Assembly: GCA_965277425.1 (NCBI GenBank)
Contig: CBDICR010000007.1
Location: 1,302,001-1,366,000 of the forward strand
Reading direction: 5' to 3'
DNA length: 64,000 bases
Source of the DNA: Poindextera sp965277425
Lineage (GTDB): Bacteria > Pseudomonadota > Alphaproteobacteria > Caulobacterales > Caulobacteraceae
The position numbers and the translations under genes were made by a program. Under the pieces are notes generated by a model, which saw nothing but the letters and a program-made list of their open reading frames with translations, made no database searches and was not told the origin of the DNA. This document shows, in pieces, positions 54,483 to 62,284 of this stretch (the stretch's first letter is position 1; every line of letters starts with the position of its first letter).

Positions 54483-55202
54483 CTATTCCGGCGGGGCCGG
54501 ACGCCAGACCACGGTCCTTTCGAAGACGCCGCCTTCGGTCGGCTGCCCATCGACGCTCTTCGGCCGGATTTTCCAGAGGTGAGTGATCTGGAGCGTGGCC
54601 TGGCCAAAACCGTTATCGGGTGGATCTTCGGACAGGATGGTGCAGCCCATGAGAGCGCCGCTCTTCGTCACGGTGCACTTTACGGTCGCCTTGCCGCCAA
54701 TACTCATGCGCTCGGCGCGGTCCGGATAGTATTCCGCCATGTCGTCGGCGTTGGGCTGGCGCAGGAAGTCCGCACCCGTGACCACCGCGACGTGCGCTGG
54801 TGGAGGCGGCGGAGCCGGAGGCGCCGGGGGCGGCGGCTTGACGGGCGCCGGCGGGATCGGCAGCGGCGGCGGCGGCGGAATGCCGGGCGGCGGCGGAACC
54901 GGCGGACGCGGCTGCACCTGAGGCGGTGGCGGCGGCGGCGCGTTTTTCGGCGGCGGCGGCGGCGGGGGCGGCGGCGGCGGTGGCGGTGGCGGCTTGAGGA
55001 TGTTCACCTTCACGGCCTGCTCGGTGAAGTCCTGGAACTTCGCCTCGAACTTCGCCCGGTACAGGTAGAAAACCAACAGGCCGTGAAAGACGACCGCGGC
55101 CACGATCGCCACGACGAAGGCGCTATTGTTGCGCTTGCCGGGCCGTCGCTCGGAGGTCAGCGGGTCGTAGTGACGCGCGGGGGGTTGCTGTTCGTCAGCC
55201 AT
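54483..55202 (-). CDS. tonB: Energy transducer TonB
   Basis: 239-aa protein. One N-terminal membrane anchor (FVVAIVAAVVFHGLLVFYLY, containing the conserved serine-free VFHG histidine) is followed by a very proline-rich spacer, including a run of 15 prolines, that spans the periplasm. The C-terminal TonB domain reads YYPDRAERMSIGGKATVKCTVTKSGALMGCTILSEDPPDNGFGQATLQI. It carries proton-motive energy from ExbB-ExbD to TonB-dependent receptors such as those at 20356 and 27493. It is the last gene of the exbB-exbD-tonB operon, 15 bp after exbD. Confidence 0.94.
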   Translation of the reverse strand: MADEQQPPARHYDPLTSERRPGKRNNSAFVVAIVAAVVFHGLLVFYLYRAKFEAKFQDFTEQAVKVNILKPPPPPPPPPPPPPPPKNAPPPPPPQVQPRPPVPPPPGIPPPPPLPIPPAPVKPPPPAPPAPPPPPAHVAVVTGADFLRQPNADDMAEYYPDRAERMSIGGKATVKCTVTKSGALMGCTILSEDPPDNGFGQATLQITHLWKIRPKSVDGQPTEGGVFERTVVWRPAPPE

Positions 55203-55217
55203 ATACGTCCGCCAGCC

Positions 55218-55667
55218 CTAACTATTGCCGCTTTGACCGCGTTGATCGAGACCGATCAGCGCCACACTGTAGAAACCGTTGTCCTGAAGCTTGTTCATGA
55301 CGCCCATAAAGTCGCCGTAGATGGTTTCCTTGTCGGCGCGGATGAAGATGCGTTCGCGGGTCGGATCGCGCTTTCCGATGGCGTCCTTAAGATCGAGGCC
55401 CATATCGTCCAGCGTGGTCGGGCTGTCGCCGATGTGCAGATTCCCATTCTTTTCAATGGTTATGTAGACCGGCTTGGGCGGGTTCTTCGATTGCTGGGCG
55501 ACCGCGCGGGGCAGATCGACCTGGACCGAAGGAATCGCGAGCGGCGCGCACACCATAAAGATGATGAGGAGGACGAGCATGACATCGACGAAGGGGGTGA
55601 CGTTGATGTCGTGGTTCTGCTCGATATTGTACTTATCGCCCCCTGAACCAGAGAGTTTGGCGGCCAT
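55218..55667 (-). CDS. exbD: Biopolymer transport protein ExbD
   Basis: 149-aa protein with a single membrane helix (VTPFVDVMLVLLIIFMVCAPLA) that holds the functional aspartate in PFVDVML. The periplasmic domain follows: VYITIEKNGNLHIGDSPTTLDDMGLDLKDAI and RIFIRADKETIYGDFMGVMNKLQDNGFYSVALIGLD. It forms the proton channel with ExbB. It starts five bases after exbB and is followed by tonB. Confidence 0.95.
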   Translation of the reverse strand: MAAKLSGSGGDKYNIEQNHDINVTPFVDVMLVLLIIFMVCAPLAIPSVQVDLPRAVAQQSKNPPKPVYITIEKNGNLHIGDSPTTLDDMGLDLKDAIGKRDPTRERIFIRADKETIYGDFMGVMNKLQDNGFYSVALIGLDQRGQSGNS

Positions 55668-55672
55668 GGGCG

Positions 55673-56575
55673 TTAGGCCCCCTTGTCGAGCTGCCGCGAG
55701 ATGGCGTTCATCAGCTCGGCGACAAAGCCTTCCGCACGAGTCCCATAGCTGGAGATGCGGGTCTGGAAGTAGTTATAGAACACCACCGCCGGGATGGCCG
55801 CGAACAGGCCGAAGCCGGTCGCCAGCAAGGCTTCGGCGATACCCGGGGCGACCGCCGCCAGGTTGGTGGTGCCGCTGTTGGTGATGTTGATGAACGAAAC
55901 CATGATCCCGTAGACCGTGCCGAACAGGCCGACGAACGGCGCGTTCGATCCGAGCGAGGCCAGGAAGGCCATGCCGCCCGACATCCGCTTGGCCAGCGAG
56001 GCCTGGACCGCGGTTACCGCCGAACCCGCACGGGCGACGACGGAGTCCGCATGCTCGCCGGTGACGCTGAGGCCGGCCTGACGCGAAAGCTCGACTTCCG
56101 AGGAGGCCGCCGCGGCCATGTCGGCCATCGGGTTGCCCTCATATTCTTCCGCCGTGGCGATGCGGTTGATGTCGGGAATCGAACGGGCGGTGCGGAAGGC
56201 TTCGAGGAACTTGTCCGACTCCCGGTTCAGGCTGGAGAACTCGATGATCTTGATGATCAAGGTCATCCAGGACAGGGCCGAACACAGGAACAACCCGATG
56301 ATCACGGTCTTCACCGGCCAGGTCGCGTTGATGAACATCGTGAAGGCGTTGAGCGTGCCGGCCCCCTTCGAGGACGACGCCGACTGTTCCGCGGCTCCAG
56401 ACGATGAATCGGCGGGCGCCGCGGCGGACGCCGAGGAGTCCGCCGGCGCCGTGGAAGCGGCGGCCGCGGCGGAGTCCGCCGGCGCCGCCGTCTGGGCGAA
56501 GGCCGGCGCGCTCACCATCAGCGCCAGGGCGCCGATCAGGGCGATGATGGGGGTCTTCAGTTTGTTGTCGGGCAT
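55673..56575 (-). CDS. exbB: MotA/TolQ/ExbB proton channel family protein ExbB
   Basis: 300-aa protein. It has a cleavable signal peptide (IIALIGALALMVSAPAFAQ) and about 50 residues of Ala/Ser/Asp-rich periplasmic linker. Three membrane helices follow: VKTVIIGLFLCSALSWMTLIIKIIEF, then LASLGSNAPFVGLFGTVYGIMVSFI, then ALLATGFGLFAAIPAVVFYNYF. The last two are the conserved ExbB/TolQ blocks. The long extended N-terminus is usual in alphaproteobacterial ExbB. It heads the exbB-exbD-tonB operon. Confidence 0.94.
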   Translation of the reverse strand: MPDNKLKTPIIALIGALALMVSAPAFAQTAAPADSAAAAASTAPADSSASAAAPADSSSGAAEQSASSSKGAGTLNAFTMFINATWPVKTVIIGLFLCSALSWMTLIIKIIEFSSLNRESDKFLEAFRTARSIPDINRIATAEEYEGNPMADMAAAASSEVELSRQAGLSVTGEHADSVVARAGSAVTAVQASLAKRMSGGMAFLASLGSNAPFVGLFGTVYGIMVSFINITNSGTTNLAAVAPGIAEALLATGFGLFAAIPAVVFYNYFQTRISSYGTRAEGFVAELMNAISRQLDKGA

Positions 56576-57060
56576 CTGTCGCCAATTCCTGCTTGGTCTA
56601 ACGCGTTAGGACCTTAAGGGTCGTCGCGCGGAAGCGCGCCCCTCATCGAAAATCTCAGCTGAAATCAAATCGAAGCCGATCGGACTTCAGTCTCGCCGTC
56701 CACATCCGTCGAAACGTTTGCGGTAGCTCTCCGACCCCACCGGCCCGGAAGTGTTACCGCGATGTTAGACTTGCGGCAGGCGTCCTTTGGCAACCCCTTT
56801 TTGCATCGTCAAGGGCGAAGAAAGCCTAGTGGACGACCCAAAAATGAACTGATCGGCATTTATATTGCGCTGCACAAGCGCTTCACTGTTGAAGCTGTTC
56901 GATATTTTCTCTCAACGAGTCGAAGTCTATGCTGCGCTGCAATATAGACTGTTATGTGATAACGCCGCCTGGCTTGGCGGCAGCGCCGAGGTTTTGCGCA
57001 GATTCGACTTGGCGCTGGACGGCGCCGGAGCGCGGCCAGATCCGCAGCGGCGAAGGCGGA
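56576..57060. other. Intergenic, no gene seen; exbB promoter region
   Basis: This 485-bp gap lies between the exbB start and tRNA-Phe. AT-rich bases at about 56845-56965 include TATATTGC and, inverted, GCAATATA about 65 bases apart. No Fur-box-like 19-bp palindrome is evident. Frames here have no family resemblance. Confidence 0.45.
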
Positions 57061-57136
<76 letters not shown>

Positions 57137-57224
57137 CCATGGGGCCGGCGGCCTCGATTTATCAAGGAAGTCGCGGGAGCGCCGTCTATAAGGGAGCCCC
57201 CCGAACCTGTCCAGCGAACCGCGC

Positions 57225-57395
57225 CTAGTCCTCCTCGGCGCGCGGAGAGTCCTCTTCGTCTTCGGCTGGCGCGCCCGCAATGGCGTAGGCGCCGGTGAAC
57301 CAGCGGGAAAGATCGACGTCAGCGCATCGCTTCGAGCAGAAGGGCCGGAACTTCGGCTCGGCGGGGCGTTTGCAGATGGGACACAGCGTGGTCAT
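57225..57395 (-). CDS. yacG: DNA gyrase inhibitor YacG
   Basis: 56-aa zinc-binding protein: MTTLCPICKRPAEPKFRPFCSKRCADVDLSRWFTGAYAIAG with four cysteines in CPIC and FCSKRC. The family binds GyrB and inhibits gyrase. Its ATG overlaps the maf stop in ATGA, so the two are coupled. The acidic C-terminal tail (EDEEDSPRAEED) is normal. Confidence 0.93.
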   Translation of the reverse strand: MTTLCPICKRPAEPKFRPFCSKRCADVDLSRWFTGAYAIAGAPAEDEEDSPRAEED

Positions 57396-57973
57396 CGACG
57401 ATAGCCCAACCCTTCGAGCAGGCATGCGGTTTCATAGAGGGGCAGGCCGACCACGCCGGAATAGGAGCCGGAAAGGCCGGCCACGAAGGCCCCTGCCCGC
57501 CCCTGGATCGCGTAGGCGCCGGCCTTGTCGCGCCACTCGTCGCTGGCGAGATAGGCGGCGATCTCGGCCGCCGTCAGCCGTTTGAAGATCAGCCGGCTCT
57601 CGCTCAGCCGCGCGCCCGCGCGGCCGTCCGGCGCGATCAAGCAGACGGCGCTCAGCACCCGATGGGCGCGTCCCGAAATCAGGGACAGGAACCGTCGCGC
57701 CTCGGCCTCGTCCGCCGCCTTGCCCAGCACGCGGCGGCCGACGGCGACGATCGTATCGGCGGCGAGGATGAAGGCCTCGGGGCGACGCTCGCGCGCGGTC
57801 TCGGCCTTCGCGCGCGCCAGCCGCGTGGCGGCGAGGCGCGGGGTTTCGTCCTTGAGCGGCGTCTCGTCGATGTCGGAGGGGTCGATCTGGTCGGGCTCGA
57901 CGCCGATCTGGCGGAGCAGAGCCAAGCGCCTGGGACTGGCGCTCGCCAGGACGAGCGGGGGTCGATGGGTCAG
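57392..57973 (-). CDS. maf: Maf-family nucleotide pyrophosphatase, CTG start
   Basis: 193-aa house-cleaning pyrophosphatase acting on non-canonical or modified nucleotides. The conserved N-terminus PLVLASASPRRLALLRQIGV must be included, and the only codon that can start it is CTG at 57973, which directly abuts the infA stop TAG. Starting at the TTG at 57925 would remove the SASPRR motif. Further motifs are FILAADTIVAVGRRVLGKA, where the aspartate is catalytic, and KAGAYAIQGRAGAFV. The infA-maf-yacG order with coupled starts is conserved in alphaproteobacteria. Confidence 0.9.
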   Translation of the reverse strand: MTHRPPLVLASASPRRLALLRQIGVEPDQIDPSDIDETPLKDETPRLAATRLARAKAETARERRPEAFILAADTIVAVGRRVLGKAADEAEARRFLSLISGRAHRVLSAVCLIAPDGRAGARLSESRLIFKRLTAAEIAAYLASDEWRDKAGAYAIQGRAGAFVAGLSGSYSGVVGLPLYETACLLEGLGYRR

Positions 57974-58192
57974 CTATTTGAACCGGTAGGTAATGCGGCC
58001 CTTGGTCAGATCGTACGGCGTCATTTCGACCAGAACCTTGTCGCCGGCCAGAACCCGGATGCGGTTCTTGCGCATCTTGCCGGCGGTATGTGCGATGATT
58101 TCATGCTCGTTGTCGAGCTTTACGCGGAAGGTCGCGTTGGGCAGGAGCTCGCTCACCGTGCCCGGAAACTCCAGCAGTTCTTCTTTCGCCAT
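57974..58192 (-). CDS. infA: Translation initiation factor IF-1
   Basis: 72-aa OB-fold protein: MAKEELLEFPGTVSELLPNATFRVKLDNEHEIIAHTAGKMRKNRIRVLAGDKVLVEMTPYDLTKGRITYRFK. This is the full IF-1 with the alphaproteobacterial wording. It occupies the ribosomal A site during initiation. The ATG at 58192 is certain from length. The stop codon abuts the CTG start of maf. Confidence 0.98.
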   Translation of the reverse strand: MAKEELLEFPGTVSELLPNATFRVKLDNEHEIIAHTAGKMRKNRIRVLAGDKVLVEMTPYDLTKGRITYRFK

Positions 58193-58283
58193 ACGGCCTC
58201 TCTGACTCGACGGTCTATAATAAGACGGCCCGCGCCGGCCAGTCCGGTGCGCGAGCCGTGCTTTGTGCTCCAGTATACCGCAT

Positions 58284-58739
58284 TCAGCCGCCAAAGGTCG
58301 ATGGCTTGCCGAAACGCTCCAGGATGCGGGCGCGCAGGGCGTCGCGAACGCCGCGATAGGCGTCCAGAACCGCCTCGCGCGACCCGCTCGCCAGGGTCGG
58401 ATCGAAGGTCGGCCAATAGTCGATCTCGACCGCGGCGCCCCGCGTCATCTCCACCGCCCGGTGCTGCGCCTCGGGCGTCAGCGAGATCACCAGGTCGAAG
58501 GCGCCGGCGTCCAGGTCGTCGAAGCTTTTGGCGTGGTGGCGGCTTAAGTCCGCGCCGATCTCCTCCATCACGGCGACGGCGAAAGGGTCGAGTTCGCCGG
58601 TCGGCGTCAGGCCGCAACTGTCGAAATAAGCCTGGGTGCCGTAGATCAACTTCATCAGCCCCTCGGCCATGGGCGAGCGGACACGGTTCAGATTACAGGC
58701 GAACAGCACCGCGCCGGGAAGCCGCAGATCAGCCACCAC
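58284..58739 (-). CDS. Low-molecular-weight protein-tyrosine phosphatase family protein
   Basis: 151-aa phosphatase-like protein. The P-loop VLFACNLNRVRSPMAEGLMK has the C-x5-R-S signature. The acid loop appears as YWPTFDP near residue 110 instead of the usual DP-x-D wording. Members of this operon-linked group are annotated as LMW phosphatase or ArsC-like; no arsenic genes are nearby, so a protein-phosphatase role is preferred. The GTG start at 58739 abuts the stop of the UPF0262 gene. Confidence 0.87.
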   Translation of the reverse strand: MVADLRLPGAVLFACNLNRVRSPMAEGLMKLIYGTQAYFDSCGLTPTGELDPFAVAVMEEIGADLSRHHAKSFDDLDAGAFDLVISLTPEAQHRAVEMTRGAAVEIDYWPTFDPTLASGSREAVLDAYRGVRDALRARILERFGKPSTFGG

Positions 58740-59216
58740 CTAGCCTCGCCAATGCAGAGCGCAAACCAGGGTGAACAGGCGCCTAGCGGTGTCGAGGTCG
58801 GTCTCGACCTTGCCCTCCAGCCTCGAGCGCAGCAGGGCCGAGCCCTCGTCGTGCAGGCTGCGGCGGCCCATGTCGAGGGCCTCGATCTGGGCCGGCGTGG
58901 CGTTGCGGATGGCGTCGTAATAGCTCTCGCAGACCAGGAAATAGTCCTTGATCAGGCTGCGGAAGGGCGAAAGCGATAAGAGGTGCCGGTGCTCGTAGTC
59001 CGGCCCGGCGATGTCGAGCGCCAGGCGGTTGTCGATCAGCGCGATGGTCAGGGCGTAGGGACCGCCATTCGCTCCGGCGGGCTCGAAATAGTTGGCCTCC
59101 AGGAGATCGAAAATGGCGACCTGGCGCTCATGCTCCTGGTCGCGCGAGACCGAGGCCAGCGACGCCTCGTCGAGGACCACGCTTTGCAGCCGCTGCCTGG
59201 ATCGGTCGTCGGTCAT
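58740..59216 (-). CDS. UPF0262 family protein
   Basis: 158-aa protein with the conserved opening LQSVVLDEASLASVSRDQEHERQVAIFDLLEANYFEP and the core LSLSPFRSLIKDYFLVCESYYDAIRNATPAQIEALDMGRRSLHDEGSALL. This family is specific to alphaproteobacteria and is regularly found between hisD and the LMW phosphatase gene, as here. Function unknown. No membrane or signal segment is visible. Confidence 0.94.
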   Translation of the reverse strand: MTDDRSRQRLQSVVLDEASLASVSRDQEHERQVAIFDLLEANYFEPAGANGGPYALTIALIDNRLALDIAGPDYEHRHLLSLSPFRSLIKDYFLVCESYYDAIRNATPAQIEALDMGRRSLHDEGSALLRSRLEGKVETDLDTARRLFTLVCALHWRG

Positions 59217-59225
59217 CGACCGCGA

Positions 59226-59392
59226 TCCTCCCCCCTAGGAGGAGGGGGACCATCCGAAGGATGGTGGAGGGGGTCCGCCGCGTCTCGGCGCTGAAGGCTC
59301 TGCTCTGGACTCGACCTGAAGCGGGGGCGGCCGGCATCGCACCCCCTCCACCGCGTTGCACGCGGCCCCCCTCCCCCTACGGGTGAGGATCT
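59226..59392. repeat. Palindromic intergenic element (copy 2)
   Basis: It has CCTCCCCCCTAGGAGGAGGG at the left, then GGTGGAGGGGGT, about 70 bases, ACCCCCTCCACC and a right hairpin-like CCCCCCTCCCCC...GGGTGAGG. The ends are inverted relative to one another, as in copy 1 at 36957-37109. It separates the UPF0262 gene from hisD. Confidence 0.6.
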
Positions 59393-59477
59393 TGGTGTGA
59401 TCATCGCCAAGATCGGATTCCTCTGGACTGACACTGCTTTAGGGCAAGACAGCCTGCTTCGTCATCCCGGGCGCGCC

Positions 59478-60764
59478 TCAAGGCCGCCGATTGAGCCGGA
59501 CCGTTGCCGATCGGGCATGGGCGGGCAGGCCCTCGGCCTGCGCCAACGCCGCCGTCGCGGGCGCCAGCCGGGCGAAGGCGGCCGCATCGCACTTGATGAT
59601 CGAGGTGCGCTTGATGAAGTCGAAGACCGAAAGGCCGGACGAAAACCGCGCCGCGCGACTGGTCGGCAGCACGTGGTTGGAGCCGGCCACGTAGTCGCCG
59701 ATCGCCTCCGGCGCATGGCGGCCGAGGAAGATCGCCCCGGCGTGGCGGATGCGGGCGGCGAGCGGCTCGGGATCGGCCAGCGCCAGTTCGACGTGCTCGG
59801 GGGCGATCTGGTTGACCAGGGCCGCGGCGCGATCGAGCCCGACGATCACCACCGCCCCGTGGTCGCGCCAGGAGGCGCTGGCGGTCTCAGCCGTCGCCAG
59901 GGTCGACAACTGGCTCTGGATGGCCGCCTCGACGCGGTCCGCGAAGCCGGTGTCGTCGGTGATCAGGATCGATTGGGCGTCGGGGTCGTGCTCGGCCTGA
60001 GACAGAAGGTCGGCGGCGATCCAGTCGGGATCGTTCTGACCGTCGGCCACCACCACGATCTCGGACGGGCCGGCCAGGGCGTCGATGCCGACAACGCCGT
60101 AGAGCCGGCGCTTGGCGGCGGTGACATAGGCGTTGCCGGGCCCGACGATCTTGTCGACGGGCGCGATCGGGCCGGCGCCGTAGGCCAGCGCCGCGCAGGC
60201 CTGGGCGCCGCCGACGCGCCAGATCTCGCTGACCCCGGCCTCCTTGGCCGCCGCCAGCACCGCCGGCTCCAGCCGCCCCGGCGGCGTGACCATGGCGATG
60301 CGCTCGACGCCCGCCACCTTGGCCGGCACGGCGTTCATCAGCACAGTGGACGGATAGGCGGCGCGGCCGCCCGGTACATAGACGCCGACCGCCTCCAGCG
60401 CCGTCCAGCGCCAGCCGAGTTCGACCCCGGCCTCGTCGGTGAACCGGGCGTCCGCCGGCTGCTGGCGCTCGTGATAGGCGCGGATGCGCCCCGCGGCGAA
60501 GGCGATGGCCTCGCGCACCTCAGGCCGGCATTCAGCGGCGCCGGCCTCGATCTCCCGCGGCGTGACGTGGATGGAGTCCTCGTCGAGGTCGACGCCGTCG
60601 AAGCGCCGGGCATAGTCGAGCAGGGCGCGCAGGCCCTCGACCTTCACCCGCTCGATGATCTCGGCGACGGCGGCGTCGACCTCGGCCGGCGAGCCGCGCG
60701 GCTCATCGAGAAAGGCCGCGAAATCGGCGTCGAAGCCTGGGTCCTGGGCGTTGAAGCGGCGCAT
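59478..60764 (-). CDS. hisD: Histidinol dehydrogenase
   Basis: 428-aa zinc enzyme that oxidises L-histidinol to L-histidine in two NAD-dependent steps. Conserved blocks are VGVYVPGGRAAYPSTVLMNAVPAKVAGV, IWRVGGAQACAALAYGAGPIAPVDKIVGPGNAYV, IDALAGPSEIVVVAD, the zinc-binding Q and H in DLLSQAEHDP, and IAPEHVELAL with the active-site EH pair. The closing DYVAGSNHVLPT is also present. It is full length. UPF0262 follows beyond a palindromic element. Confidence 0.97.
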   Translation of the reverse strand: MRRFNAQDPGFDADFAAFLDEPRGSPAEVDAAVAEIIERVKVEGLRALLDYARRFDGVDLDEDSIHVTPREIEAGAAECRPEVREAIAFAAGRIRAYHERQQPADARFTDEAGVELGWRWTALEAVGVYVPGGRAAYPSTVLMNAVPAKVAGVERIAMVTPPGRLEPAVLAAAKEAGVSEIWRVGGAQACAALAYGAGPIAPVDKIVGPGNAYVTAAKRRLYGVVGIDALAGPSEIVVVADGQNDPDWIAADLLSQAEHDPDAQSILITDDTGFADRVEAAIQSQLSTLATAETASASWRDHGAVVIVGLDRAAALVNQIAPEHVELALADPEPLAARIRHAGAIFLGRHAPEAIGDYVAGSNHVLPTSRAARFSSGLSVFDFIKRTSIIKCDAAAFARLAPATAALAQAEGLPAHARSATVRLNRRP

Positions 60765-60861
60765 GGCGTCTAGATGCGGGCTTGGCGCGCGGACTCAAGC
60801 CTTTTGTGCATCCGAAGCGCATTGGCGCGGCTGACACGTTGCGACATTGGGCGCTCGCGCC

Positions 60862-60890
60862 TTGCCAAGACTACGGATATCCCGTATGCT
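60862..60890 (+). promoter_or_regulatory. brnT promoter with overlapping palindrome
   Basis: TTGCCA at 60862-60867 and TATGCT at 60885-60890 are separated by 17 bases, a near-ideal sigma-70-type promoter. TACGGATATCCCGTA (60872-60886) is an imperfect palindrome in the spacer reaching the -10 box, a likely operator for the toxin-antitoxin complex. Transcription would start near 60897, the A of the ATG, giving a leaderless mRNA. Confidence 0.65.
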
Positions 60891-60896
60891 TAGCGC

Positions 60897-61178
60897 ATGG
60901 CTGAACCGCCGTCATTCGAATGGGACGACGCGAAGGCCGAGAGCAATGTGACGAAACATGGCGTCCGGTTCGCCTATGCGGCGGGGGTCTATCTCGATCC
61001 GGAGGCCCTGGACTACGACGCCGCCAACCTCGCCGACGGAGAACAGCGCCGCAAGACTGTCGGCTTGATCGACGGGCGGCTGTTCACTGTCGTCTACACA
61101 AGCCGTGGCGAGGCGCGCCGCCTCATCTCGGCCCGCCCGTCAAACGCCAAGGAGCGCCGCAACTATGGCCATCGTTAA
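60897..61178 (+). CDS. brnT: BrnT-family ribonuclease toxin
   Basis: 93-aa toxin of the DUF497/BrnT family, which cleaves RNA with a RelE-like fold. The signature FEWDDAKAESNVTKHGVRFAYA is at the N-terminus, LIDGRLFTVVYTSRGEARRLISARPSNAKERRNY at the C-terminus. The K, R and Y residues of the ISAR.....ER..Y end are those expected for catalysis. The ORF is intact. The antitoxin gene overlaps its 3' end by 14 bases. No ribosome-binding site is seen, and a promoter placed just upstream suggests a leaderless transcript. Confidence 0.93.
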   Translation: MAEPPSFEWDDAKAESNVTKHGVRFAYAAGVYLDPEALDYDAANLADGEQRRKTVGLIDGRLFTVVYTSRGEARRLISARPSNAKERRNYGHR

Positions 61179-61536
61179 GTTCACCCTCGATCCCGCCAAC
61201 CTGCCCGCCCTGACCGACAAGGAGCGCGCGAGGCTGGACGCCCTGACGGAAAACGACATCGAAACCGGCGCGATGTCCGATCCCGACAATCCCCCGCTGA
61301 CGGATGACGAATTGGAGCGGATGGTGATGGCGCGCCTGGTCAGACGCGCCCGCTCGAAGACAGGCTTGAGCCAGCCCAAATTCGCCCGCGCCTATCATTT
61401 CAGCGTCGGGCGGCTGCGCGATCTCGAACAGGGTCGTTCACAGCCCGACAGCGCGATCCTGGCCTATCTCAGCCTGATCGAGCAGGACCCGGATCGGGTT
61501 CGCGAGCAACTGGTGACGCTGGACGAGCGGTCCTGA
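61165..61536 (+). CDS. HTH-type antitoxin partner of BrnT
   Basis: 123-aa protein. The N-terminal SDPDNPPLTDDELERM resembles the N-terminus of BrnA antitoxins, but the C-terminal DNA-binding part is an XRE-type HTH: RSKTGLSQPKFARAYHFSVGRLRDLEQGRSQPDSAILAYLSLIEQDP, rather than the ribbon-helix-helix of classical BrnA. It starts at 61165, inside the toxin gene, so the two are translationally coupled. It should neutralise BrnT and, with it, repress the promoter at 60862-60890. Toxin-first order is normal for brnTA. Confidence 0.88.
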   Translation: MAIVKFTLDPANLPALTDKERARLDALTENDIETGAMSDPDNPPLTDDELERMVMARLVRRARSKTGLSQPKFARAYHFSVGRLRDLEQGRSQPDSAILAYLSLIEQDPDRVREQLVTLDERS

Positions 61537-61579
61537 CAGCCTCCGCATATGCCGCTTGCGGCCAATCCTGAGTTGCTGG

Positions 61580-61837
61580 TCAAATCCCAACATTGACCGG
61601 AAGTCCCATCATCCGTCCTGCCCGCAACAGCGTTTTGTCGAGGCTGTAGATCGCTTCCGCGCCATGATGAACAGCGATCGCCAGATGAAGCGCATCGCCG
61701 GCCCGCAACACGGTTCTGGGTTCGGCGAGGTATCGTTTGGCGAGATCGAAGTCATCGACAGCTGGCGTAAGCACGACAAAGGACTCAGCAGTGCGAACCC
61801 TCACCCCCTTGGCAAAGTGGCCAAGGCGGCCAGTCAT
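61580..61837 (-). pseudogene. N-terminally truncated PIN-domain (VapC-like) toxin
   Basis: 85-aa ORF. AESFVVLTPAVDDFDLAKRYLAEPRTVLRAGDALHLAIAVHHGAEAIYSLDKTLLRAGRMMGLPV is the C-terminal half of a VapC ribonuclease, with its two later acidic residues (GDALHLA, SLDK). The first 45-50 residues, including the first catalytic aspartate and the glutamate, are missing. The ORF starts with an ATG overlapping the stop of the DUF2948 gene (TGATG), so it may still be translated. No vapB gene is present. It is probably an inactive remnant. Confidence 0.7.
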
Positions 61838-62271
61838 CACTCCTCGTGCGCCGGCGCGTGTTTGGTCGGCCAGGGGTCGGAGAGGTCGGCCATGGCGGCG
61901 TCGATGCACTCGACGTCGAGATGGAGGTCGCCGCCGCCGGCGAAGCGCAGCAGGACACCGCCGCCAGGTGACTCGCCCGGCTCGAAATCGACCGCCAGCA
62001 GCTCGACGATGGCGTCCGGCTGGTCGCGCTTCAGATTGCGCGCCTTGACGGCGATGACCGAGCCGAACTGCAGGGCCGCGCGCACCCGTTCGGCGTCCGG
62101 CGCCTCGGTCTCCCAGCGGAAGCGGTTGAGCACCAGCGTCAGCCGCCGTCCGGCCGCTTCATAGGCGATGTCGCCGATCTGGCCGATCGCGTCCTGCAGG
62201 GCGGCCGAGATCACGGCCAGGTCCTCGGCGTCCTCGGCGAGCAGTCTGAGCGGCGCGGGCGTGTCGGGCAT
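61837..62271 (-). CDS. DUF2948 family protein
   Basis: 144-aa protein: PLRLLAEDAEDLAVISAALQDAIGQIGDIAYEAAGRRLTLVLNRFRWE, then ALQFGSVIAVKARNLKRDQPDAIVELLAVDFEPGESPGGGVLLRFAGGGDLHLDVECIDAAMADLSDPWPTKHAPAHE. This is the DUF2948 family of alphaproteobacteria, regularly placed between murA and hisD. Function unknown. It starts 14 bp after the murA stop, so the two are co-transcribed. Confidence 0.94.
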   Translation of the reverse strand: MPDTPAPLRLLAEDAEDLAVISAALQDAIGQIGDIAYEAAGRRLTLVLNRFRWETEAPDAERVRAALQFGSVIAVKARNLKRDQPDAIVELLAVDFEPGESPGGGVLLRFAGGGDLHLDVECIDAAMADLSDPWPTKHAPAHEE

Positions 62272-62284
62272 GGGCGTGTCGCCT

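Noticed and set aside
56840..56970. A Fur box in front of exbB
   Set aside because: Only TATATTGC and GCAATATA, 65 bases apart, are found. This does not fit a 19-bp Fur site.
59397..60773. A 458-codon plus-strand frame across hisD
   Set aside because: It is antisense to an unmistakable hisD gene.
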